Source of the DNA: Bradyrhizobium sp. YR681
GTDB lineage: Bacteria; Pseudomonadota; Alphaproteobacteria; Rhizobiales; Xanthobacteraceae
Assembly: GCF_000282615.1 (NCBI RefSeq)
Contig: NZ_AKIY01000214.1
Span: forward strand, 26,930-90,929
Length of the DNA: 64,000 nt
Direction of reading: 5' to 3'
The notes under the pieces were generated by a model. It made no database searches. It was not told the origin of the DNA and saw nothing but the letters and a program-made list of their open reading frames with translations. Each line of letters starts with the position of its first letter. The stretch's first letter is position 1. This document shows positions 25,077 to 33,018 of this stretch, one piece after another. The position numbers and the translations under genes are program-made.

Positions 25077-25475
25077 ATGAAAGTCAAGATGCTCGTCACC
25101 CCGCCCGGTGGCCGCCGCGAATTCGAGAAGGGCGAGACCTACGATCTCGAGGAGAGCTACGCGAAGAAGTTCATCTCGCGCAGCTGGGCCGAGCCCGCCG
25201 ACAAGGCGGCGGAACGGGCCGCGAAGGAAGAGCAGGAGCGTTCTGCTGCGACAGCCAAGGCCAAGACCGAGCAGGAGGCCAGGGACAAGGCGGCGGCGCA
25301 ACTCGCGGCCAGGCTCGAAGCCCGCGGGAAGATCATGATCCCGGCCGACATCTCGAATTTGTCCGCCGGCGATGTCATCAAGCTCGCCCAGTCGCTGAGC
25401 GATGACCAGATCAAGACTCCTGACGACGCGATGAAGGCGATCGAGACCGAAAAGGCTCGCCGCAACCCTACGTGA
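25077..25475 (+). CDS. hypothetical protein with SH3-like start and coiled coil, 132 aa
   Basis: Begins MKVKMLVTPPGGRREFEKGETYDLEESYAKKFISRSWAEP, a short beta domain seen at this place in many siphophages. Then comes an Ala/Glu/Lys coiled coil (~40-85) and a C-terminal SAGDVIKLAQSLSDDQIKTPDDAMKAIETEK. Possibly a head-tail adaptor-region protein; no firm assignment. Its stop overlaps the GTG of the next gene. Confidence 0.6.
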   Translation: MKVKMLVTPPGGRREFEKGETYDLEESYAKKFISRSWAEPADKAAERAAKEEQERSAATAKAKTEQEARDKAAAQLAARLEARGKIMIPADISNLSAGDVIKLAQSLSDDQIKTPDDAMKAIETEKARRNPT

Positions 25476-25795
25476 CGCCGGAAGGCGATCGTCTCGATCG
25501 CCATCTCCGCACCTCGATCTTCGAGCTCTCGAAACCAGACGAGCAAGCCACCATGCGCGGACTCCAGCGGCTGGCCAACGTGACCGGCAATTTGATGAAG
25601 CAAGCGGACGCCGAGGCCGATGCCGCGGCGTCCGAGCTCGAGGCCGCCTATGCCGAGCAGGTGAGCGTCGCGAAGCGCTACTCGGCCTTCGCCAAGCAGG
25701 TCTCGCAGGCCTCGAAAGAGGCGATCGATAACCTCAACCAGATCAGCAACATCCCTTTGCCGGAGTCCGAAGGCTCCGGGAATTCGCAGGGCTGA
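25472..25795 (+). CDS. helical hypothetical protein, 107 aa
   Basis: GTG at 25472 overlaps the previous stop (GTGA). Almost entirely helical and Ala/Glu-rich (QADAEADAAASELEAAYAEQVSVAKRYSAFAKQ). No family recognised. It leads into the sugar-active cassette. Confidence 0.55.
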   Translation: MTPEGDRLDRHLRTSIFELSKPDEQATMRGLQRLANVTGNLMKQADAEADAAASELEAAYAEQVSVAKRYSAFAKQVSQASKEAIDNLNQISNIPLPESEGSGNSQG

Positions 25796-25798
25796 CCG

Positions 25799-26338
25799 GT
25801 GATCGACCCGTCTGCGCAAATCCACCGGCTTGCGCTGGTTGAGGATTCCGAGATCGGTCCGCGGAGCCGCGTCTGGCAGTTCGCCAGCGTGATCCGGGGG
25901 ACCGTTCTCGGCGCCGACTGCAACGTCGCATCCTGCGCGACGCTCGACGGGCCCGTCTTCGGCGACCGCTGTATCATTTCGCAGGGCGCTGCGATGGGAC
26001 CCGGGTTTCGGTTCGGCAGCGACATCTTCGTCGGGCCGAACGTCACGATCTGCAATGACCGCTGGCCGCGTGTGAGCAAGTCCGGATTCGACGCAGAGGC
26101 GTTCCGGCGCGGCGACTTCACCGTAGTGGTGAAGGATGGCGCCACGATCGGGGCGAACGCCGTGGTGTTGCCGGGCGTGATCATCGGCAAGCGGGTCATG
26201 GTCGCCGCCGGCGCGGTGGTCGATCGCGATATTCCGGACGACCACCTGTTCCGGCGCGACGGCCGGATAACACCTTTCAACCCGCGACGCAGTCCGCAGC
26301 GCATGCGCATCGTGCTGATGCGGCAGGAGGTGGCGTAA
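25799..26338 (+). CDS. left-handed beta-helix (hexapeptide) acyltransferase
   Basis: 179 residues from a GTG just after the previous stop. Imperfect hexapeptide repeats run through residues ~5-140 ([LIV]-G-x4): VEDSEIGPRSRVWQFASVIRG, LGADCNVASCATLDG, FGDRCIISQGAAMG, FGSDIFVGPNVTI, KDGATIGANAVVLPGVIIG, MVAAGAVVDRDIP. It resembles WbbJ/WlbB-type sugar N- or O-acetyltransferases that use acetyl-CoA; the C-terminal DDHLFRRDG is a typical ending. It is one of three adjacent sugar-active genes, so acetylation of a glycan is inferred. It overlaps the next gene by one base. Confidence 0.8.
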   Translation: MIDPSAQIHRLALVEDSEIGPRSRVWQFASVIRGTVLGADCNVASCATLDGPVFGDRCIISQGAAMGPGFRFGSDIFVGPNVTICNDRWPRVSKSGFDAEAFRRGDFTVVVKDGATIGANAVVLPGVIIGKRVMVAAGAVVDRDIPDDHLFRRDGRITPFNPRRSPQRMRIVLMRQEVA

Positions 26339-26952
26339 TGCTGACGGTCGCCACGCTGCTTTGGGACCCGAACGAGGCCTCGCTGCCGTTCTCGCGCTGC
26401 TATGACGAGTCCTGGGTGCGCAAGCTCCACGACGGCTTCGACCGGCACCTGAAGCAACCGTTCCGGTTCGTGTTGTTCACCGATCGTGACCGGCGGCTGC
26501 CGGCGCATATCGAGCAGGTCCGGATGAAGGCGAAGCCCCCGGACTATTCGTCCTGCATCGAGCCGTATCGGTTCGGCGTGCCGATGATCCTGGTCGGTCT
26601 CGACACGATCATCACGGGTCCCATCGACCATCTGGCCAATTACTGCTTGAACGCCTCGACCATCGCTTTGCCGCGCGATCCCTTCATGCCATCGCGCGCA
26701 TGCAACGGCGTGGCGCTGATTCCGGAAGGGCAGCAGCACGTCTGGCGCAACCACCGCGGCGAAAACGATATGGAATGGATGAGGGCGCAGGATCACGTCT
26801 TCATCGACGATTTGTTTCCCGGGCAGGTGCAGAGCTTCAAGGGCCATGTCCGTGACCGTGGGCTGGCCGATACCCGGATTTGCTACTTTCACGGTGAGCA
26901 GAAGCCGCACCAGCTGCCACACGTGCCGTGGATCGCGGAGCATTGGCGATGA
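26338..26952 (+). CDS. GT-A-like glycosyltransferase
   Basis: 204 residues. The start MLTVATLLWDPN, RFVLFTDRDRRLP, then YRFGVPMILVGLDTIITGPIDHL (the LD-containing strand where GT8-like enzymes carry DxD, here GLDTI), CNGVALIPEG, AQDHVFIDDLFP and ICYFHGEQKPHQLPHVPWIAEHW fit a phage family of small glycosyltransferases. The lone Asp in place of DxD makes donor and metal use uncertain. Located between the acetyltransferase and the MptE-like gene, it probably decorates a virion or host-surface glycan. Confidence 0.65.
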   Translation: MLTVATLLWDPNEASLPFSRCYDESWVRKLHDGFDRHLKQPFRFVLFTDRDRRLPAHIEQVRMKAKPPDYSSCIEPYRFGVPMILVGLDTIITGPIDHLANYCLNASTIALPRDPFMPSRACNGVALIPEGQQHVWRNHRGENDMEWMRAQDHVFIDDLFPGQVQSFKGHVRDRGLADTRICYFHGEQKPHQLPHVPWIAEHWR

Positions 26953-27140
26953 AGGTTGAAGATTGCTTCGTCAATGAGCGCGGGAATGCGATCAGAATGG
27001 TCGTAACCGGCGGGGGATCGTTGTCGACTTCGGTGAAGATATTCATGGCTGGCCCAACTAGCACGGTGACCAACGAAATCACCTTGATGGAAGCGCGGCG
27101 CTTGCGTGATCTTCTTAATGAGGTTGTCGGACAGCAATGA
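26949..27140 (+). CDS. small hypothetical protein, 63 aa
   Basis: ATG overlaps the previous TGA (ATGA). Beta-rich start (KVEDCFVNERGNAIRMVVTGG) and a C-terminal helix EITLMEARRLRDLLNEVV. Overlaps the next gene. Function unknown. Confidence 0.55.
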   Translation: MKVEDCFVNERGNAIRMVVTGGGSLSTSVKIFMAGPTSTVTNEITLMEARRLRDLLNEVVGQQ

Positions 27141-27778
27141 CCTCACGGGAGCTCGAATACTGGTCGCCCGAACCCCTGTTCAAGGGCGAGACGATCTTCT
27201 GCCTGGCGTCGGGTCCGAGCCTGACCGCGGACATCTGCGCGCGCATCCGTGGGCGCAGGACGATCGCGATCAACTCCAGCGCCGTGTTGGCGCCATGGGC
27301 CAGCGTCCTCTTCTTCACCGATTCCAGCTGGTATGAGGCGCGGCGCGATCTGGTGGCGAACTGGTGCGGCCTCGTGATCTCGATGTCGCGCACCGCCAAG
27401 CGAGAATTGCCGGACAAGGTCAAGCGGGTGCAGGGCGAGGGCGACCCGCAGGCACTGCCGGGCTTCAGCCGCGGCCCGCATGTGATCCAGCAGGGCCGGT
27501 CCAGCGGGCACACGGCGGTGAGCCTTGCGATCGCGCTCGGCGCTTCGCGGGTGGTTCTACTCGGCTACGACATGCGTTTCGTCGCCGGCCGCGAGCACTG
27601 CCATGACGAGTACAAGGGCTCAGCGCGCGATGCCGAGATCTACAGCCGCGAGTTTGTGCCGGGCTTCGCTGGCTGGGATGAGGCCGCGCGCGCGGTCGGC
27701 GTCGAGGTCGTCAACGCGACCGAGGGCAGCGCGGTGAAGGAATTCCGGTTCGCGCCACTGGACGATGTGCTGAGGTGA
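27137..27778 (+). CDS. DUF115/MptE-like protein
   Basis: 213 residues. The pattern GETIFCLASGPSLTADICARIRGRRTIAINSSAVLAPWASVLFFTDSSWYE, then GHTAVSLAIALGASRVVLLGYDMRF and HCHDEYKGS is that of phage proteins related to DUF115/6-hydroxymethylpterin pyrophosphokinase MptE-like and Maf glycosyltransferase domains (Rossmann-like, GPSL loop). Family members often work on nucleotide-sugars. It closes the sugar-active cassette and overlaps the small upstream gene by 4 nt. Enzymatic activity is not proven by the motifs. Confidence 0.7.
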   Translation: MTSRELEYWSPEPLFKGETIFCLASGPSLTADICARIRGRRTIAINSSAVLAPWASVLFFTDSSWYEARRDLVANWCGLVISMSRTAKRELPDKVKRVQGEGDPQALPGFSRGPHVIQQGRSSGHTAVSLAIALGASRVVLLGYDMRFVAGREHCHDEYKGSARDAEIYSREFVPGFAGWDEAARAVGVEVVNATEGSAVKEFRFAPLDDVLR

Positions 27779-27788
27779 GATTGGTCGC

Positions 27789-29447
27789 ATGACCCAGCAG
27801 AATATCAATACAGGGCTGTTTCCGGAGCAACTTCGCCGTGTCGCCCAAGATAACTTCGTCGATCTCTATGCGCAGTTGAACTCGGTTTACGCTCTGAGCC
27901 TCCAACCCCGCAATCTTAACGCGGGAATGTCCTCAGATCAGCTTCGCGCCGCCGCGCAGGCAAATTTCAGCGAGATCTATGCTGCTTTGCAAGCGCGCGG
28001 CGTCAACGGATCGCAGCAGCATCTCAATGCGGGCCTCGCGGTCGATCGCCTGCGATCTTTCGCGCAGCTCAACTTCACAGATCTGTATACGCTTCTTGCC
28101 GGAGCGAGCGCTGCGGTCAGAGTTGTTGCCGACACGACCAACAGCTTCTACGTCATGGCCCGCAGTCTGCGCGGGACGGCCTTTGCCTATCACTTTATCA
28201 GGAATTCCGGCGGCAACACCGCAACGGATCTCGGCGGCTCATGGCCAAACTGGCGTTATGCCGGCTGTGCCGAATTCCTCAGTGTCTCGCTGGCGCCGAC
28301 AGGAACGCCCTTGCGGACGTTTTCGAACGACACCGGCGCGCAGGACTACGCCTTCGTGCTTCCGACTTCGTCCGTCAAGTTTGCCGGCTCCTATCACGGT
28401 GTTGGTGCAGGAGGCTCCCTGACCGCCGAGACCCTTACGATCGACGGGCAGGCGTTCGACCCGACGTCGAGCGCCGCCGTAGGCAGCCAGGTCATCCTGA
28501 CGCATAGCGTATCGATCACCGATGGTTCCAGTACAGTCACCGTGACCGGCTTCACTGTGACGATCGATGCGAGCGGAATCGTATTCAATCCAGGCACGAT
28601 TTCGTCCAGCGCGGTTCTGTCGACCGCGTTCGTTGGTATGGCCATCGCTACGGGCTCGTTTGATGAGGGCACGCTCACCCTGACCAGCGGCACCACGGAG
28701 TACAAGACGCCGATCTCGACAGGCACGACGACCTATGGCCGCACCTATATGCAGAAGGCCAATATGGTGAGCTTGCGCAAGACGTCGGATGGTCTGACTG
28801 TCCGCGTTTCCCATGGAGGAACGGCGCTTGCGGGTTATCGTCGGACTTCTGTGGTACGCGACACCGTCCTCAACCGGGCGAAGCTCTATTTCGATTTCGG
28901 CAATTCCGGGGGTGCATTCGGGTCATTGTCCGGATTTACGTGGTCGCAGAGCTACGAGCTCGGCGCCGCCGGTGCGACATCGTTCGCCGCCAACCTGATC
29001 ACCAATGGCGCCTTTGCGGCGAACATCAACAACTGGACGACGACCTCTGGCAGCGTCGCATGGAACGCGGCGGGCGTGATGCGGCATTCGAGATCCGCAA
29101 CGGGAACGGACGATCGGAGCTTGCAGGCGATCACGACGGTCGTGGGCGCGCCCTACCTGCTCGCGGCAGAGAACACGTACACGCCGGTCGGGCCCGGTAA
29201 TGCCGGGACCTACGTCAATCCCGGCTCTATTGCGCTCGGCAGTGCATCGAACGGCAGCCTGATCACGCCCGCGCCGGCCTATGCCAAGGTGGCGTTCGAC
29301 CAGAACGGGTACAACGCTCATGTCGTTATCCCGACCCAGACGACACAGTACCCCATGCTGATCCTGGAGGCACAGGGCGCAGCAAACACACTGGTTGGCG
29401 ACACCTCGGACTTCGACAACGTGTCGATGTTCGCACTGGCGGCTTAG
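27789..29447 (+). CDS. fibre-like protein with three N-terminal repeats and a carbohydrate-binding-like C-terminus
   Basis: 552 residues. Three ~38-residue repeats open it: INTGLFPEQLRRVAQDNFVDLY, LNAGMSSDQLRAAAQANFSEIY and LNAGLAVDRLRSFAQLNFTDLY (starts ~5, 43, 81). The middle (~110-400) is Ser/Thr/Gly-rich and beta-like, as in phage adhesins. The last ~150 residues (NLITNGAFAANINNWTTTSGSVAWNAAG) resemble CBM4/9-type carbohydrate-binding modules. It lies apart from the other fibres, directly after the sugar genes and before the connector, so a head fibre or decorated adhesin is plausible. Confidence 0.6.
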   Translation: MTQQNINTGLFPEQLRRVAQDNFVDLYAQLNSVYALSLQPRNLNAGMSSDQLRAAAQANFSEIYAALQARGVNGSQQHLNAGLAVDRLRSFAQLNFTDLYTLLAGASAAVRVVADTTNSFYVMARSLRGTAFAYHFIRNSGGNTATDLGGSWPNWRYAGCAEFLSVSLAPTGTPLRTFSNDTGAQDYAFVLPTSSVKFAGSYHGVGAGGSLTAETLTIDGQAFDPTSSAAVGSQVILTHSVSITDGSSTVTVTGFTVTIDASGIVFNPGTISSSAVLSTAFVGMAIATGSFDEGTLTLTSGTTEYKTPISTGTTTYGRTYMQKANMVSLRKTSDGLTVRVSHGGTALAGYRRTSVVRDTVLNRAKLYFDFGNSGGAFGSLSGFTWSQSYELGAAGATSFAANLITNGAFAANINNWTTTSGSVAWNAAGVMRHSRSATGTDDRSLQAITTVVGAPYLLAAENTYTPVGPGNAGTYVNPGSIALGSASNGSLITPAPAYAKVAFDQNGYNAHVVIPTQTTQYPMLILEAQGAANTLVGDTSDFDNVSMFALAA

Positions 29448-29501
29448 GTCGCGCTGCTTGGCGGCTGTGATGTTGCAATGCCAAAAGGTTGAAATGTCGT
29501 C

Positions 29502-30146
29502 ATGAGATCGATCGTCATAGTCGCATCGCCTGCCTCGGATACGGCACTGACGACCCTGGAGCGCGTCAAGCTCGAACTCGACATTTCCTCCGGCGACACC
29601 AGCAACGACACGGTTCTCCAGGAGAAGATCGACGAGGCTTCGGACGACATCGAGGCGTCGCTCGGCTTTCGCCTGGTGCGGGAGAGCGCGGTCGAGACCT
29701 TCTGGCATGAGCAATATGACAACGCGCCGGAGAAGCTGGTCCTGGACCGGACGCCGGTGGCGTCGATCGCGAGCGTGATCGTCGATGGGGTCACGGTTGA
29801 TCCGTCGGCCTATCGCTATGATCCCAACACGGGCGAGCTGTTCGCGCTCTGCAATGGCTATCCGCATGTCTGGATCTTCTGCCAGAGCGTCGTCGTGACC
29901 TATGACGGGGGCTACATCCTGCCGGGCGCGAGCAACCGGACCTTGCCCAAGGGCATCGAGGGCGCCTGCGTTGCGCTGGTGTCGAGCTTCTGGGCGGCGA
30001 AGGGGCGGGATCCGACGAAGAAGTCGGAGGATGTGCCCGGGGTCGGACGCGTCGAATATTGGGTGGGAACTGTCGGCGAGGCCGGCGAGCTGCCGCCCGA
30101 TATTGTTGCCAGGCTTGCGCCCTTTCGAAGGCCGGTGGTGGCATGA
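29502..30146 (+). CDS. head-tail connector (gp6-like)
   Basis: 214 residues. The N-terminal region TTLERVKLELDISSGDTSNDTVLQEKIDEASDDIEASLGFRL is the standard phage gp6-like/QLRG connector signature. Later VLDRTPVASIASVIVDGVTVDPSAYRYDPNTGELF and VVVTYDGGYILPG.. and LPKGIEGACVALVSSFW also fit. It forms a ring below the portal. ATG 29502 follows a short AT-richer leader. It overlaps the next gene (ATGA). Confidence 0.85.
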   Translation: MRSIVIVASPASDTALTTLERVKLELDISSGDTSNDTVLQEKIDEASDDIEASLGFRLVRESAVETFWHEQYDNAPEKLVLDRTPVASIASVIVDGVTVDPSAYRYDPNTGELFALCNGYPHVWIFCQSVVVTYDGGYILPGASNRTLPKGIEGACVALVSSFWAAKGRDPTKKSEDVPGVGRVEYWVGTVGEAGELPPDIVARLAPFRRPVVA

Positions 30147-30517
30147 CCGCAGACCAGGCCATTGCGATGCTCGATCGCATGCTGTTGACGCAGGAGGGGG
30201 AAGACATCGTTCTTACGCGCGAGGACGACGACAACAACGTCATCGCATCTGTCACATGCCGTGCTCGCGTCGACCGCACCAAGGCAGACGACGCTCCCGC
30301 CGGCATTGCGCGGTCAGGATTTACTCTCATCCTGTCACCGACTCCGTTGCTCGCAGCCGGATGGCCGGATGGCGATCCGGCCAACATCGTCCCAGTCGAG
30401 AACGAGGGCGACAAGGTCGCGCTCGATAGTTCTGATCGCCGCCAAACCGTGGTGTGGGTCGATGCACCAAAAATCGGTAATAGGGTGGTTCGGATCAATC
30501 TGAGGATTTCGGGCTGA
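30143..30517 (+). CDS. head-tail joining / stopper protein candidate
   Basis: 124 residues, beta-rich (DIVLTREDDDNNVIASVTCRARV; GFTLILSPTPLLAAGW; RRQTVVWVDAPKIGNRVVRINLRISG). The last element is the beta hairpin seen in phage head closure proteins. Assigned mostly from order: connector, stopper, tail terminator, gp10-like, tail tube. It overlaps the following ATG by one base. Confidence 0.6.
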   Translation: MTADQAIAMLDRMLLTQEGEDIVLTREDDDNNVIASVTCRARVDRTKADDAPAGIARSGFTLILSPTPLLAAGWPDGDPANIVPVENEGDKVALDSSDRRQTVVWVDAPKIGNRVVRINLRISG

Positions 30518-30933
30518 TGGCGCTGACGGACCCAGCTGCGGATCTTCGCGCTGCGATCGAGGCAAAGCTGTTGGCGACGCCGGCGCTGTTCGCGTTGATC
30601 GAGAAACGCATCTTCGATCGCGTTCCGGCAAAACCGGATTATCCGCTGGTGACCATCGGCAACATCCAGGTCTTGCCGGAGTCTGCCGACGGCGTCGATG
30701 CGGCAGAGTCCATCGTCACGGTGCACGTCTGGGATCAGTACAAGCGCGCCGACAAGGCTAAGCCGGTTGGCGCGCTCGTCATCAGCGCGTTGCATGAGGA
30801 AGAGTTGCAGACCGACGGCGTCGGCACACAGTCAATACTGCTCGAAAGCGCGAACTATCTGCGCGACCCCGACGGCGTCACCAACCACGGCATCCTCACC
30901 TTCAGCATCCTCACGGATGCGAACACCGATTGA
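30517..30933 (+). CDS. tail completion/terminator protein (DUF3168-like)
   Basis: 138 residues. DPAADLRAAIEAKLLATPALFALIEKRIFDRVPAKPDYPLVTIGN is the DUF3168 N-terminus, and TVHVWDQYKRADKAK.. ALVISALHEEEL and the final GILTFSILTDAN also match. The family caps the tail tube and joins it to the head. Position fits. Confidence 0.75.
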   Translation: MALTDPAADLRAAIEAKLLATPALFALIEKRIFDRVPAKPDYPLVTIGNIQVLPESADGVDAAESIVTVHVWDQYKRADKAKPVGALVISALHEEELQTDGVGTQSILLESANYLRDPDGVTNHGILTFSILTDANTD

Positions 30934-30974
30934 TTTAGTTTCCGCGTCTCAACCTCAGCAGGAGCTCAAGAGCC

Positions 30975-31475
30975 ATGACTTCGCTCTCCACCAACGTGCG
31001 CGCGTCGATTTCCGCAGTGAACAAGAAGAGCCTCGACGGACGCGACGTCGTCGACAAGATGCCGGAGTCTGCCGACGTGCTGATCGCGAGCGGGACCGGC
31101 TACGGCAAGGCCGACATTGCGTTCATGGACATCCGTACGCTCGCATCGAACACCAGCGAAAACCTCGATCTCGCCGGCAGCCTGACCGACGCCTTCGGCG
31201 CCACTATCACCTTTGCCAAGCTCAAGGCGATCGAGATCGAGAACCCGGAAGCCTCGACCACAAACCTGACGGTCGGTGCGGCGGGCTCGAACACGTTCGT
31301 CGGCCCGTTCGCCGACGCGACCGACGCGATCATCCTGAAGCCTGGCGACAAGTTCGTCGCCGTTAGCCGGACCGGATGGACGGTCACCGCAAGCACCGGC
31401 GACATCTTGAAGGTGGCCAACGCTTCGGGCGCGGCTGTCAGCTACACCGTCAAGCTGATCGGCGCATCAGCCTAG
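30975..31475 (+). CDS. putative virion protein, 166 aa
   Basis: Ser/Thr/Ala-rich, beta-like, with FMDIRTLASNTSENLDLAGSLTDAFGATITFAKLKAIEIENPE and a C-terminal SGAAVSYTVKLIGASA. This type sits in the head-tail region of several alphaproteobacterial phages, but I cannot name a function. ATG 30975 has AGGAG upstream. Confidence 0.55.
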   Translation: MTSLSTNVRASISAVNKKSLDGRDVVDKMPESADVLIASGTGYGKADIAFMDIRTLASNTSENLDLAGSLTDAFGATITFAKLKAIEIENPEASTTNLTVGAAGSNTFVGPFADATDAIILKPGDKFVAVSRTGWTVTASTGDILKVANASGAAVSYTVKLIGASA

Positions 31476-31509
31476 CCCGCCAGCGACTTTCGGACAGGGG
31501 ATCTTCGCT

Positions 31510-31995
31510 GTGGGCAACAATCCCAGTGTCAAGCAGTTCAAGACGGACATGCTGTCACTGAAAAACCAGGTGGCGAAGAAGTTTCGCAACCAGTTCCTCG
31601 CGCAGGCCGCAGAGCTGCGCGAGAACATTCAGGTAGCGATCCAGCACAATATCACTGGGCATCTGCACGATTCGGTGCGCGTTAAAGACGTGTCCACCGA
31701 TACCAAGCCGTCCGTCCTGGTCCTCGCCGGCGGCCCGTTGACGACAAAGCGCACCGATGCAGGCGCATTTGACTATGCGCTCGCCGAGGAATTCGGGACG
31801 GTCAAGGAAGAAGCACTTCCATTCTTCTATCCGACCGTTCGCGGTTACAAGAACGCCTTCCGCGAGGGCGCTCGCGAGACTTTCCAAGAGACGATCGAAG
31901 AGAGCAACAAGATCCGCGCTGCGAGAGCCAGCAATAGCGGTGCTGCCGGTCAGACGGCGGCCTATCGCGGCGCCCTGACGCTGCGGCGTTCGTAA
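31510..31995 (+). CDS. HK97 gp10-like head-tail/tail protein
   Basis: 161 residues from GTG 31510. A helical N-terminus (NQVAKKFRNQFLAQAAELRENIQVAIQ) is followed by GHLHDSVRVKDVSTDTKPSVLVLAGG and DYALAEEFGTVKEEALPFFYPTVRGYKNAFREGA. The EFGT..PFFYPT element is the hallmark of HK97-gp10 family proteins, which take part in tail tube joining. Confidence 0.75.
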   Translation: MGNNPSVKQFKTDMLSLKNQVAKKFRNQFLAQAAELRENIQVAIQHNITGHLHDSVRVKDVSTDTKPSVLVLAGGPLTTKRTDAGAFDYALAEEFGTVKEEALPFFYPTVRGYKNAFREGARETFQETIEESNKIRAARASNSGAAGQTAAYRGALTLRRS

Positions 31996-32024
31996 AGAAG
32001 TCAACTCGAAAGGAGATCGCCGCC

Positions 32025-32441
32025 ATGGCGCAAGCCCAGACGCTGAAATATTCGACGTTTCTGATCCAGCTCGGCAGCGGTTCGCCGACTGTCTACGCTT
32101 CGCCTTGCGGCCTCAACTCAAAGGGCTTCTCGCGTACGGCTGCAACCAACGACACCAACGTGCCGGATTGCGATGATCCGGATGCGCCGTCCTGGCTCGA
32201 GCGCGACGTCGTTTCGCTGTCGGGACAGATGACCGGGGCCGGCGTGGTAGCGGACGAAGATTTCGACGTCTGGAACGACTGGTTCGAATCCGGCGCATCC
32301 CTGCCTGTACAGATCAAGCTCGGCACGCGGACATGGCAAGGAAATGCGATCCTGTCCAAGCTCGATGTCACCGCCAGCCGTGGCCAGCGCGTCAATTTTT
32401 CTGCAACGATCGACAGTGACGGCGAGATCCTCAAGCTGTGA
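32025..32441 (+). CDS. phage tail tube protein
   Basis: 138 residues with a good AGGAG ribosome site. TLKYSTFLIQLGSGSPTVYASPCGLNSKGFSRTAATNDTNVPDCDDPDAPSWLERDV, then DVWNDWFESGASLPVQIKLG and KLDVTASRGQRVNFSATIDSDGEI match tail tube proteins of the GTA/HK97 type. It polymerises around the tape measure. GTGA overlap with the chaperone gene. Confidence 0.85.
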   Translation: MAQAQTLKYSTFLIQLGSGSPTVYASPCGLNSKGFSRTAATNDTNVPDCDDPDAPSWLERDVVSLSGQMTGAGVVADEDFDVWNDWFESGASLPVQIKLGTRTWQGNAILSKLDVTASRGQRVNFSATIDSDGEILKL

Positions 32442-32836
32442 GCGAGATCGATCTGATCTGGGGAAGCGGTCAGCACGCATTCAAGTTCGGGCTGGGGCAG
32501 TTCCGCGCGCTCCAGGAGAACGTCAACCGGCGGCGCCTGGCGATCGGGGCGCCGCTGGTAGGTCCGATGGACCTGGTCGAGCAGCTCAGGGCCAAGAACC
32601 TCTGGCCGGACGATTTGCGCGATATCCTGCGCCTCGGCCTGATCGGCGGCGGTATGACGCCGCGCGATGCGCACATCGAGATGACGCAGAGTTTCGATGA
32701 CACGCCGCCGCTCGAGCACGTGAAGCCTGCGCTGTCGGTCCTGCTCGCCGGACTGGTCGGGCCGCCGTCCGCGGCGGTGCCTGACGACGCAAAAAAAAAG
32801 ACGATGACGAAGGCGGCCCCGTCGATTTTGCCGTGA
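32438..32836 (+). CDS. tail assembly chaperone, upstream frame (gpG-like / GTA family)
   Basis: 132 residues from GTG 32438. IDLIWGSGQHAFKFGLGQFRALQENVNRRRLAIGAPLVGPMDLVEQL matches the gene-transfer-agent-like chaperone family. Near the end, AAAAAAAAAG (32791-32800) holds the heptamer A-AAA-AAG in the correct phase, so some ribosomes should slip -1 and continue into the downstream frame to give a ~193-residue gpGT-like product. Directly ahead of the tape measure, as in lambda. Confidence 0.85.
   Translation: MSEIDLIWGSGQHAFKFGLGQFRALQENVNRRRLAIGAPLVGPMDLVEQLRAKNLWPDDLRDILRLGLIGGGMTPRDAHIEMTQSFDDTPPLEHVKPALSVLLAGLVGPPSAAVPDDAKKKTMTKAAPSILP
32794..32800 (+). promoter_or_regulatory. -1 programmed frameshift slippery site A-AAA-AAG
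   Basis: Zero-frame codons are AAA (32795-32797) and AAG (32798-32800). Slipping back one base opens the frame KDDDEGGPVDFAV that runs without stop into the following chaperone frame. This is the classic dnaX-type heptamer, lying inside a run of nine A. Confidence 0.85.
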
Positions 32837-33018
32837 TCTACGGCAACGGCGCGGCGATGGGCTTTGCGCCCGACCAGGTCGACCGCATGTCGTTCTGGCA
32901 GTTCCGCGCCTGCATCGATGGTTTCAACAAGGCCAACGGCGGCGAGGAAACCATTCCGCCACCGACCGATGCCGAATTTGACGCGCTCCTGCAAGGGAAG
33001 CCCCTGAATGTCGACTGA
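32833..33018 (+). CDS. tail assembly chaperone, downstream frame (gpT-like portion)
   Basis: Visible from a GTG at 32833, but the frame stays open back through the slippery site, so it is best read as the C-terminal part of a frameshift fusion (32438-32800 plus 32800-33018). IYGNGAAMGFAPDQVDRMSFWQFRACIDGFNKANGG is the typical T-domain helix pair that binds the tape measure protein. It overlaps the tape measure start by 11 nt. Confidence 0.8.
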   Translation: MIYGNGAAMGFAPDQVDRMSFWQFRACIDGFNKANGGEETIPPPTDAEFDALLQGKPLNVD

